From Acidaminobacter sp964416305 (GTDB lineage: Bacteria; Bacillota; Clostridia; Peptostreptococcales; Acidaminobacteraceae): a stretch of 64,000 bases of DNA. Numbering within the stretch: the stretch's first letter is position 1; every line of letters begins with the position of its first letter. The DNA lies in assembly GCA_964416305.1 (NCBI GenBank), contig CAYQDM010000012.1, positions 48,841 to 112,840 on the forward strand, written 5' to 3'. The notes under the pieces are model-generated. The model did no database searches, was not told where the DNA came from, and was given only the letters and a program-made list of their open reading frames with translations. Below are positions 43,177 through 50,871 of this stretch, piece after piece. The position numbers and the translations under genes were made by a program.

Positions 43177-43893
43177 ATGATGCTAGAAATCCGAAATTTT
43201 TCTAAAACCTACAAAGGCGGCAAAAGGGCCGTCTCCAACTTGACACTGAACATTGAGCCGGGGGACCTCTACGGCTTCGCCGGCCACAATGGCGCCGGAA
43301 AGACCACCACCATCAAGGCGATCGCAGGTGTGCTGGACTTTGAAGAGGGGGACATCCTGGTGGACGGGAGCTCCATCCTCAAAGATCCCGTAGCCTGCAA
43401 AAAGAAACTGGCCTACATACCGGACAACCCGGACCTCTACGACTATCTGACAGGCATCCAATACCTTGAGTTCATAGCAGATATCTTTGGTATTCCCGCA
43501 ACCGTCCGAGAAGAGCGCATCCGCCGCTACGCAGAGGACTTTGAACTCCTAAATGACCTGGGAGACCTGATTGGCGCCTACTCCCACGGCATGAAGCAGA
43601 AGCTGGCCATCATTGCCGCGCTGATCCATGAACCCAAGTTGATGGTCTTGGACGAGCCCTTCGTAGGACTGGACCCCAAAGCGGCCAAGACCCTGAAGGA
43701 TATTTTTGCCCAGCTATGCCAAAGCGGCGGGGCCATCTTTTTCTCCACCCATGTGCTGGACGTGGCGGAAAAGCTCTGCAATAAAATCGCGATCATCCGT
43801 CAGGGCGAGCTCGTCACCGCGGGGCTGATGGACGACATTGTCGGCGACTCGAGCCTGGAAGAAGTTTTCCTGGAGTTGACGGATCATGCGTAA
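43177..43893 (+). CDS. ABC exporter ATPase subunit
   Basis: The ATG at 43177 follows GGAGGGC; the open frame from 43147 starts with an unlikely TTG. The 238-residue ATPase has Walker A GHNGAGKTTTIKA, signature YSHGMKQKLAIIAAL and Walker B LMVLDEPFVGLDP. It belongs to the ABC-2/bacitracin-export-like class and overlaps the permease gene by eight bases. Substrate is unknown. Confidence 0.9.
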   Translation: MMLEIRNFSKTYKGGKRAVSNLTLNIEPGDLYGFAGHNGAGKTTTIKAIAGVLDFEEGDILVDGSSILKDPVACKKKLAYIPDNPDLYDYLTGIQYLEFIADIFGIPATVREERIRRYAEDFELLNDLGDLIGAYSHGMKQKLAIIAALIHEPKLMVLDEPFVGLDPKAAKTLKDIFAQLCQSGGAIFFSTHVLDVAEKLCNKIAIIRQGELVTAGLMDDIVGDSSLEEVFLELTDHA

Positions 43894-45496
43894 TCTATGG
43901 TCGCTTACGAGACTTCAGCTGCTGGGATGGTTCGGCCTCAACAAAGCCCTGCACACCAAGGTGCCGGGGCAAAGGCGCAAGAATATGTTTGCGGCTATAG
44001 GCGCTCTGCTCCTGGTTGTCTATTTTACGGGCATTTCCTATGTCTACAGCGACCAGGTCGGGCGGGCTTTCGAAACTGTGGACGCCCTGCCGCTCCTGCC
44101 TGGCCTCATGATGGCCACCGCCTCATTGGTCACCCTGATGACGACGATTTATAAAGTCAACGGGACACTGTTCAACTTCCGGGATTACGACATGATCATG
44201 GCCCTTCCCGTCAAAACTGCTGTCGTGGTCGCGAGCCGGATGATGGCGCTCTATCTTCTGAATATTGGCTTCGTCCTGATGGTCATGGTGCCTGCAGGCG
44301 TAGTCTATGGTCTGCGTGCCCAGCCGGAGCCGTTGTTTTATGTCCGTTTTGCGGTCTCCCTCCTCATGATCCCGTTTGTGCCGATAGTCGCGGCAACCGC
44401 CATAGGCATCCTGATCCACCTGGTCTCGGCCAAGTTTAGATATAAGAATCTGCTGAACATCCTTCTGTCGGCTGCTGCCGTGCTGGCGTTCATGGCCGGC
44501 TCCAGCTCGTTCAACGCGGAAGGTGTCAACATTGCGGACATCACGGAGACGCTGACAGGGCTCATCAACAACATCTATCCGCTCGCCGGCTTCTACGTGA
44601 ACGGCGTCGTTTTAGGACAGACCACAGCCTTTTTGGCCTACTTGCTGCTGTCCCTCGCGGTTTTCGCGGCTTTCGCAGCTCTGGTGGGTTATCGCTATAA
44701 ACGCATCCACACCAGGCTGACCGCTGCCTCAACCCGCCGCAGGTTCGTCATGGGCGCTCGTCCTCAGGAGGTCGCAAGCGCGCTGCGGGCGATGTATGCC
44801 CGGGAGCTCAGGCGCTACTTCGCCTCGCCAATCTACGTTCTGAATACCGCGTTTGGGGTGATCTTGTTCACCGCCATGTCGGTGGCGCTCATGTTTTTCA
44901 GACCTGAATCCATAGGCCAGCTTCTGGAGATGCCTTTTTTCGCGGATTATATCAACCGAATGGCACCGCTGATGGCCTCGACTTTCATGGCGCTGTCCTC
45001 CACCACGGCCTGCTCCATTTCCCTGGAGGGCAAGGCCCTGTGGATTGCCAAGTCTGCGCCGGTGAAGGCCATGACGGTCTTTCACAGCAAGATGGGTGTC
45101 AATTTGACAGTGACTCTGCCGGCGGTGCTGGTCAATGGCCTGCTTCTAATGGCGGCCTTAAAAACAGGCCCAGCCGATAGTCTCCTTCTCCTCACTCTCC
45201 CCGCCGCGTACGCTGTATTCATGTCCCTGGCAGGTCTTGTGATCAATTTGCGATACCCGCTCCTGGACTGGATGAGCGAAACCCAGCCCGTCAAACAGAG
45301 CGCCGCGACGCTGATCACGCTGCTCGTCGGAATGGGAAGCGTCGCTGGTCCTTTGACGCTGGTCATCAAATATCCGCAGCTGAATGCGCACTGGGTGTCT
45401 TTTGGAGTGCTGGTGCTGCTCTTAGTCTTGAGTGGCGGATTGTATGCCTATTTGGCAGCGCGGGGGGAAAAGCTGTTGAAAGGGCTCGATGGTTAG
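43886..45496 (+). CDS. ABC exporter permease subunit
   Basis: A 536-residue membrane protein with around 12 hydrophobic helices arranged as two halves separated by a charged loop (YKRIHTRLTAASTRRRF, about 270-285). It is of the large ABC-2-like permease type found with single ATPase subunits. It overlaps the ATPase gene. No peptide or antibiotic precursor gene lies nearby, so the substrate cannot be guessed. Confidence 0.85.
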   Translation: MRNLWSLTRLQLLGWFGLNKALHTKVPGQRRKNMFAAIGALLLVVYFTGISYVYSDQVGRAFETVDALPLLPGLMMATASLVTLMTTIYKVNGTLFNFRDYDMIMALPVKTAVVVASRMMALYLLNIGFVLMVMVPAGVVYGLRAQPEPLFYVRFAVSLLMIPFVPIVAATAIGILIHLVSAKFRYKNLLNILLSAAAVLAFMAGSSSFNAEGVNIADITETLTGLINNIYPLAGFYVNGVVLGQTTAFLAYLLLSLAVFAAFAALVGYRYKRIHTRLTAASTRRRFVMGARPQEVASALRAMYARELRRYFASPIYVLNTAFGVILFTAMSVALMFFRPESIGQLLEMPFFADYINRMAPLMASTFMALSSTTACSISLEGKALWIAKSAPVKAMTVFHSKMGVNLTVTLPAVLVNGLLLMAALKTGPADSLLLLTLPAAYAVFMSLAGLVINLRYPLLDWMSETQPVKQSAATLITLLVGMGSVAGPLTLVIKYPQLNAHWVSFGVLVLLLVLSGGLYAYLAARGEKLLKGLDG

Positions 45497-45585
45497 GGCA
45501 ACGGTCAAGGAGAAAGCAAAGGCGGAGCCGAATTCGAAAGCGAAATAATCCCTTTCTTATGTAAATAGAATTTAGTATGATGGAG

Positions 45586-45661
45586 AGGAGACTGCGTTGA
45601 AACTGGGTGTCAGCGGCTGTGCCTATTGACCCCCAGTTTCAGAGGATCAAAGCGTCTCCTC
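45586..45661 (+). other. long two-tier hairpin upstream of GGDEF gene
   Basis: An outer stem (GAGGAGAC with GTCTCCTC) encloses TGAAACTGGGTGTCA (45598-45612) and TGACCCCCAGTTTCA (45627-45641). It ends 28 bases before the GGDEF-protein start and has no T run, so it would sit in the mRNA leader. The inner part resembles the palindrome at 54200 (ATGAAACTTGGTGTC), pointing to a shared repeat family. It does not match a c-di-GMP riboswitch that I can recognise. Confidence 0.6.
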
Positions 45662-45688
45662 ATTCAATTTTGTAAAGGATGGAACTCG

Positions 45689-47146
45689 ATGTTGTCTGGA
45701 TCAGCGTCAACCAAAGAAAAAGAGCTCGCCGAGCGATACAAATTTTTGACAGATAATATGGCGGATTGTATCTGGCTTCTCGACTTTAACACCGGGCGAT
45801 TCAAGTATATCAGTCCGGCTGTTTTCGCGCTCAGAGGGCTGACGCCTGAAGAGGCTATGAAGGAAAGTCTTGAGGAGGCTCTGACGCCTGAGTCGCTGGA
45901 AAAAATGAAAGCCATCACTGCCGAATTTATACCAAGATACCTTGCTGGAGATCCGGAGCTCGAGGGACGGAAATTTATCTACGAGTTCCAACAATATCAT
46001 AAGGATGGACATTTAGTCGATGTTGAAATTTCAATTCAAGTCCTCAAAACAGAAGTTCCTGGTGCCGTTGAAATCATAGGTGTGACCAGAGACATCTCTG
46101 AACGCAAAGCACTTGAACGGGCGCTGCTAAAGGAAATCGAAGCCAAGAATCTGCTGATTGAACAGTTAAAGGCCTCTGAATCTCAGCTGTCGGAATTATC
46201 AACGGCGTTAAAGTCAAAAAATGAAACCTTAGAAAGGGTGACCATTACAGATCAGCTGACAGGCGCCTATAACCGGTTTTATTTTGAAAAGCGGGCAACA
46301 GGTGAGATTGAGCGTTCCCGAAGGTATGGGACGCCGCTTTCGCTGTTGATCTTTGATCTCGATTTTTTCAAGAAAATCAACGACCAATGGGGCCACGGCT
46401 TTGGCGACTCGGTGCTAAAGCGGATGTCCGTTGAAGTCATGAGTATGATTCGCTCCACGGATCTCTTTGCGCGTTGGGGCGGCGAGGAGTTTGTTGTCCT
46501 GATGCCGGGCACGGACCAGAGGCATGCCGTGTTGGCTGCGGAGAAGCTGAGAAAAGCGCTGAGTCAAGTGCTGCATCCGACCATCGGAAGGGTCACAGCC
46601 AGTTTTGGGGTGGCGGAGCACCGCTACGGCGAGCAGCTGGAAAACTGGTTTACCAGGGCAGACCGGGCCATGTACCGGTCCAAGAGTCATGGCCGCAACC
46701 TGGTGTCCGAGTGGAGCGACCACACTTACCTTACAGAGTCGTCTGAAATGATCTGGAATGAAGAGTGGGCGTCTGGCAATACGCTGATTGATGAAGCCCA
46801 TAAGACGCTGCTATCTTATGCGAATGGCATAGTGGCCATGATGCAGCAGGATGTGCCGTCCGACGAACTGATGAAGGGCTACAATCAGCTGCTGGACCAC
46901 GTGGTGTCTCATTTCGAGGAGGAAGAGGCGATCTTGAAGCAGGTAGGATACCCTGCTGTAACTTTTCATGAGCGCTTTCACCAACACTTGCTGTCTAAAG
47001 GCCTGCAGGTGAAGAAAAGGCTGCTGGAGGGCCACGTTGTCAAATCGGACATGATCCTGTTTCTGATGGATGAGATCATTGTGGGACACTTTTTGACAGA
47101 AGACGTGAAGTTCTTTCCGTGGTTTCGGGGAGAGTCGGGCGCTTAG
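45689..47146 (+). CDS. PAS-GGDEF-hemerythrin protein, probable oxygen-linked diguanylate cyclase
   Basis: The ATG at 45689 has AGGATGG upstream and is favoured over 45626, which lies in the hairpin. The product of about 485 residues has a PAS domain with PAC extension (about 15-145), a coiled linker, a GGDEF domain (about 180-345) with active-site RWGGEEF, and a C-terminal bacteriohemerythrin domain (about 355-485) with ligands in DEAHK, HFEEEE, HERFHQH and HFLTED. It should make cyclic di-GMP, with activity tuned by oxygen or another ligand at the di-iron site. No membrane helix is present. Confidence 0.9.
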   Translation: MLSGSASTKEKELAERYKFLTDNMADCIWLLDFNTGRFKYISPAVFALRGLTPEEAMKESLEEALTPESLEKMKAITAEFIPRYLAGDPELEGRKFIYEFQQYHKDGHLVDVEISIQVLKTEVPGAVEIIGVTRDISERKALERALLKEIEAKNLLIEQLKASESQLSELSTALKSKNETLERVTITDQLTGAYNRFYFEKRATGEIERSRRYGTPLSLLIFDLDFFKKINDQWGHGFGDSVLKRMSVEVMSMIRSTDLFARWGGEEFVVLMPGTDQRHAVLAAEKLRKALSQVLHPTIGRVTASFGVAEHRYGEQLENWFTRADRAMYRSKSHGRNLVSEWSDHTYLTESSEMIWNEEWASGNTLIDEAHKTLLSYANGIVAMMQQDVPSDELMKGYNQLLDHVVSHFEEEEAILKQVGYPAVTFHERFHQHLLSKGLQVKKRLLEGHVVKSDMILFLMDEIIVGHFLTEDVKFFPWFRGESGA

Positions 47147-47180
47147 GAGTAGTTTAATCTTGAAGGAGGCCTGCAGGCGG

Positions 47181-48104
47181 ATGCAGAAACAAGATTCGAG
47201 AAAACCCCAAAGACCTGCAGAAAGCCTCTCTTCGATTGATACTGCGCAACTTGCTCATAGAAGAGGGCTGATGGAAGCGCACCTCGCCGTCCTGCTGTTT
47301 GGCCTGGCGGGTCTTTTTGGGAAGTGGCTGACGCTGCACCCACTGGCGATTTCTCTGGGACGGGTGTGCTTTGCGGCGCCATTTCTTTTCGTGATTATGC
47401 GCTCTCGCGGTGAGCGGATTCGTCTGAATCAGCGCAGGGACTACCTGGTCTTTCTGCTGCTGGGCGTTGTTCTGGCAATTCACTGGACCGCGTTCTTCAT
47501 GGCGATCCAGCTGTCGACCGTGGCCGTTGGTCTTCTGACTTTTTCGACCTTTCCGGTCTTTGTGACCTTTATTGAACCCTGGCTTCTGAAGAGCGCCTTT
47601 CGATTCCAAGATGTGCTCATTGCCCTGGTGACCATGCTGGGCGTCAGCCTTGTCATCCCCGACTTCAGCTTAAGCAATCAGGTGACCCTGGGCGCCTTGT
47701 GGGGCATTGTGTCCGGCTTGACCTTTGCGCTCCTCTCGGTCCTCAATAAGAAATATGTGGCCCAGTACCCCAGCCGTCAGGTCTCACTTTATCAGTTCGC
47801 TGCCGCTGCCCTGGTACTGCTGCCCGTGGTTGTCCCCCTTAAGCCCGTCCTGGAGGGGAGATCACTGGTTTTACTGGCAATTCTGGGTGTCGTCTTCACC
47901 GGGATTTCTCATACGCTCTTCATCAGCAGTCTGAAGCAAATCAAAGCTCAGACCGCCAGCGTTATTGCCAGCCTGGAGCCTGTGTATGGAATTTTGGCAA
48001 CCATGGTCCTGCTGGGTGAGGTGCCTGGCAGGAGGGAATTGGCTGGGGGGCTGATTATACTTTCGATGGCATTTGTGGTGACGAGAAGACAGGAAGGGCA
48101 TTAA
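47181..48104 (+). CDS. EamA/DMT-family transporter
   Basis: About 307 residues from the ATG at 47181, which follows GGAGG; an upstream TTG at 47160 is less likely. Ten hydrophobic helices form two EamA repeats, the first starting LAVLLFGLAGLFGKW and the second VTLGALWGIVSGLTFALLSV, ending in ASVIASLEPVYGILATMVLLGE. Such proteins move metabolites or amino acids out of the cell. The substrate is unknown. It is 34 bases after the GGDEF gene and could be cotranscribed. Confidence 0.85.
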   Translation: MQKQDSRKPQRPAESLSSIDTAQLAHRRGLMEAHLAVLLFGLAGLFGKWLTLHPLAISLGRVCFAAPFLFVIMRSRGERIRLNQRRDYLVFLLLGVVLAIHWTAFFMAIQLSTVAVGLLTFSTFPVFVTFIEPWLLKSAFRFQDVLIALVTMLGVSLVIPDFSLSNQVTLGALWGIVSGLTFALLSVLNKKYVAQYPSRQVSLYQFAAAALVLLPVVVPLKPVLEGRSLVLLAILGVVFTGISHTLFISSLKQIKAQTASVIASLEPVYGILATMVLLGEVPGRRELAGGLIILSMAFVVTRRQEGH

Positions 48105-48133
48105 AAAATCAGTTTGAATAACAGGACAAAAAT

Positions 48134-48177
48134 AAATCGCTGAATTGGCTAATTTATAACCATTTCAGCGATTTTTT
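48134..48177 (+). terminator. terminator of DMT transporter gene
   Basis: AAATCGCTGAA (48134-48144) pairs exactly with TTCAGCGATTT (48164-48174), followed by more T residues, 30 bases after the stop codon. Confidence 0.85.
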
Positions 48178-48194
48178 GTTTGAAAAGACCTAAA

Positions 48195-48242
48195 CTTATA
48201 AGCAGGAAAGCCCCCGTCGCCGGGGGCTTTCCTGCTTATAAG
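48195..48242 (-). terminator. perfect 22-bp hairpin after yjbQ
   Basis: Arms of 22 bases (48195-48216 and 48221-48242, beginning CTTATAAGCAGG) are perfect around a four-base loop. It lies 15 bases past the YjbQ gene on the minus strand. No long T run follows. Its length and perfection resemble the hairpins at 15313 and 30056 although the sequence differs. Confidence 0.7.
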
Positions 48243-48256
48243 AATGTTTAATCCAC

Positions 48257-48646
48257 TTACCTCTCAAGAAGTTGCACTTCAACTTGACGTACTCTCGGTC
48301 CGTCAAACTCACACAGATAGATGCCCTGCCATGTTCCTAAAGCAAGTCTCCCGCCTTTGACGGGAACCGTTACCGAGGATCCCATCAGCGACGCTTTAAT
48401 GTGGGCGTGGCTGTTGCCTTCCGCATGGCGGTAGGGACCATGCGTTGGGAAGGTTCTCTCCAGGGCGGCCAGCATATCGTGAACCACATCCGGATCCGCA
48501 TTTTCATTAATGGTGATGCCGGCCGTTGTATGGGGAACGAACACGATCACGAGACCGTCCTTCAGGCCATACTGTCTGACCTCCTCACGGATGAGTCTAG
48601 TGATATCGATCATTTCCTGAGGAGCGGTGGTTCTAATGTCGATCAA
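48257..48646 (-). CDS. YjbQ/UPF0047 family protein
   Basis: A 129-residue cytoplasmic protein. Family hallmarks are VPHTTAGITINENADPDV near residue 40, HGPYRHAEGNSHAHIKASLMG near 70 and GTWQGIYLCEFDGPR near 105. Members have thiamine-phosphate synthase activity in vitro, but the true cellular function is uncertain. The gene has GGAGGCC before the start and stands alone. Confidence 0.92.
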   Translation of the reverse strand: MIDIRTTAPQEMIDITRLIREEVRQYGLKDGLVIVFVPHTTAGITINENADPDVVHDMLAALERTFPTHGPYRHAEGNSHAHIKASLMGSSVTVPVKGGRLALGTWQGIYLCEFDGPRVRQVEVQLLER

Positions 48647-48742
48647 AGGGATGGCCTCCTTCTATGGGTAATGTTACGGATATTACGGTCGGAAACGGGG
48701 GGGGACCGTAATAGTTTTTAATACAAGCATTCATTCTTACGT

Positions 48743-48824
48743 CGGTGAGAATTGTTATCGCATGCTCTGGTACAATTTTTATATCTGTCCGCGTCACCAA
48801 ATCAAAAGTTGTCCGCGTCCCCAA
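48743..48824 (+). repeat. composite interspersed repeat, copy 6, overlapping an ABC gene end
   Basis: A diverged core with GCATGCTCTGGTACAA is followed by CTGTCCGCGTCACCAA (48785-48800) and TTGTCCGCGTCCCCAA (48809-48824). The second tail and the spacer supply the final codons and stop of the ABC transporter gene read on the other strand. Confidence 0.8.
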
Positions 48825-50871
48825 CCCACTGCAGCCTGTAAAGATCATAATATAAACCACCACGGTTCAGGAGCTCTTCGTGGGTGCCGGTTTCGCGGAT
48901 TTCGCCATCGTGGAGGACCAGGATGCGGTCGGCGTGTTGAATGGTCGAGAGGCGGTGGGCTATGACAATGGTGGTGCGGCCGTGGGTCAGTTTACCTATG
49001 GCATCCTGGATCAGCTGCTCCGTCTCGGTGTCAATGCTGGAGGTGGCCTCATCCAGAATCAGAATCCCGGGATCATAGGCAAGGGCTCTGGCAAAGGAGA
49101 GGAGCTGGCGCTGTCCGGTGGACAAGGTGGCGCCGCGCTCATAGACCCGCTCGTGGTACTGGCCCGGCATGCGGCTGATGAAATGGTCCGCGTTGACCCT
49201 GCGGGCCGCGGCCACCACGGAGGCTTCAGAAATCGAAGGATCACCAAGGGTGATGTTTTCCAGCACATCCCCCGAAAACAGGAACACATCCTGCAGGACC
49301 ACGCCAATGCGTCGCCGCAGGGAAGCCTTGTCATAGTCCCGGAGATCCGTGCCGTCAATCAGGATGCGCCCGGCCCCCACATCATAAAGCCTGGACAACA
49401 AGCTGATGATGGTCGTCTTGCCGGAGCCGGTGGCGCCTACAATGGCCAGAGTTTCGCCCGGCGCGACCTCGAAGGAGACGTTTTTAAGCACCGGCTCATC
49501 GGAGTGATAACTGAAGGAGACGTCATCGAAGACCACATGGCCCTTAAACGCCCCATCCTCCAATACTTTTTCACCGTTGGGCAGACTGGAGTTTTCTTCA
49601 AGCAGGAGAAAGATCCGTTCAGAGGAAGCCATGGCGGACTGCAAAATATTGAATTTCTCGCTGAGGTCAAAAATTGGACGGAAGAACTGCTCCGTGTAGG
49701 AGACAAAGGCGATCAGCGTCCCAAGCTCAATAACCCCCTGGAGCACCCGGCCGCCGCTGTACCAGAGGAGGAGGGCCAGAGCCACAGTGTACAGCAGGTT
49801 CATGCTGGGACGGAAGATCCCAAAGACGCGCACCTCCGACATGGAAGCGTTCAAGTGGTCGCGGTTGATCTCCTCAAACTCGTTCATGAGCGCTTTTTCC
49901 TTGCGGAACTGCTGGATGATCCTGATCCCGCTGAGGTTTTCGCTTAAAGTCGCGTTAATGCGAGCGATCTTAACTTTGACCGCCCGGTGGGCTTCCCGGG
50001 CCTTTAGTCGGAACAGGTAGGAGGCCAGGATGACCAGAGGCACCGTCGACAGGGAGATCAGCGCCAGTTTCCAGTTCAGGGACAGCATGATGACCAAGGT
50101 CCCCAGGAGCAGCAACAGGTCGTTGATCAGGTGGATGAGGACGTCCGTGTACATTTCGCTGATGTTTTTCATATCGCTGGTCACCCGGGTCACCAGGCGG
50201 CCGACGGGATTGCGGTCATAAAAGGACAGAGACTGTCCCAGCAAATGATCATAGAGATGCGCTCGCATGTCATAGACAAGGCGCTGGCCCACGTGATTCA
50301 GGATTAAAGTCTGGACGTAGCTGATGGCGAGGGCGCCCACCAAAAGCCCCATGAATATAAGGGAGAGGCGGATGATGGCGGCTTTGTCGTGGGTGATGAA
50401 ACCATCGGCAGCGGTTTCTGGGAGCAATGTACCGCCCCGCCGGTCAATAGCCGCCTCCACAGCCCCCATCTCCGAAGGCGGGACATAGCCAGGCAGCAGA
50501 TAGTAACCGCCCTCGAGCTTCAGGAGCTGGGCGGAGGCCGCTTTGTCATAAGCCTCCAAAGCGCCGGTTCTCTCCAGCACATCCACGCGGGCGTAATAGC
50601 GGCCCTGATACTCGGCAAAGGTCAGGCCTTCAACAGCAGGCTCGGCCTCCAGTACCTTCCACTCACGGGCGTAACCGGAGATGTGGTCGTCAATGACAAT
50701 CTTGATCAGGTAGGGGCGGATCAGGTCCACAGCGGTGACAAAGAGGAGAAGAATACCGCTCAGGATCAGAAGCTTGACATAAGGCTTTGTAAAACTGGCA
50801 AGGCGCTTAAAAATGGCGAGGTCGAAGGACTTTTCAATCTGCTGCTCCTCAAAATGCGTGTCGCGCTTCAT
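48802..50871 (-). CDS. heterodimeric multidrug-type ABC exporter, subunit with canonical Walker B
   Basis: A 689-residue fused membrane/ATPase protein: six helices with an unusual extracytoplasmic insert of about 100 residues between helices 1 and 2, then an ATPase domain with Walker A GATGSGKTTIISLL, altered signature LSTGQRQLLSF and Walker B LILDEATSSID with catalytic Glu. Its partner gene overlaps its start by four bases. The combination of altered signature here and Asp instead of Glu in the partner is typical of LmrCD/TM287-288-type exporters with one dead and one live ATP site. The last seven residues, VGDADNF, are encoded by a composite repeat. Confidence 0.92.
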   Translation of the reverse strand: MKRDTHFEEQQIEKSFDLAIFKRLASFTKPYVKLLILSGILLLFVTAVDLIRPYLIKIVIDDHISGYAREWKVLEAEPAVEGLTFAEYQGRYYARVDVLERTGALEAYDKAASAQLLKLEGGYYLLPGYVPPSEMGAVEAAIDRRGGTLLPETAADGFITHDKAAIIRLSLIFMGLLVGALAISYVQTLILNHVGQRLVYDMRAHLYDHLLGQSLSFYDRNPVGRLVTRVTSDMKNISEMYTDVLIHLINDLLLLLGTLVIMLSLNWKLALISLSTVPLVILASYLFRLKAREAHRAVKVKIARINATLSENLSGIRIIQQFRKEKALMNEFEEINRDHLNASMSEVRVFGIFRPSMNLLYTVALALLLWYSGGRVLQGVIELGTLIAFVSYTEQFFRPIFDLSEKFNILQSAMASSERIFLLLEENSSLPNGEKVLEDGAFKGHVVFDDVSFSYHSDEPVLKNVSFEVAPGETLAIVGATGSGKTTIISLLSRLYDVGAGRILIDGTDLRDYDKASLRRRIGVVLQDVFLFSGDVLENITLGDPSISEASVVAAARRVNADHFISRMPGQYHERVYERGATLSTGQRQLLSFARALAYDPGILILDEATSSIDTETEQLIQDAIGKLTHGRTTIVIAHRLSTIQHADRILVLHDGEIRETGTHEELLNRGGLYYDLYRLQWVGDADNF

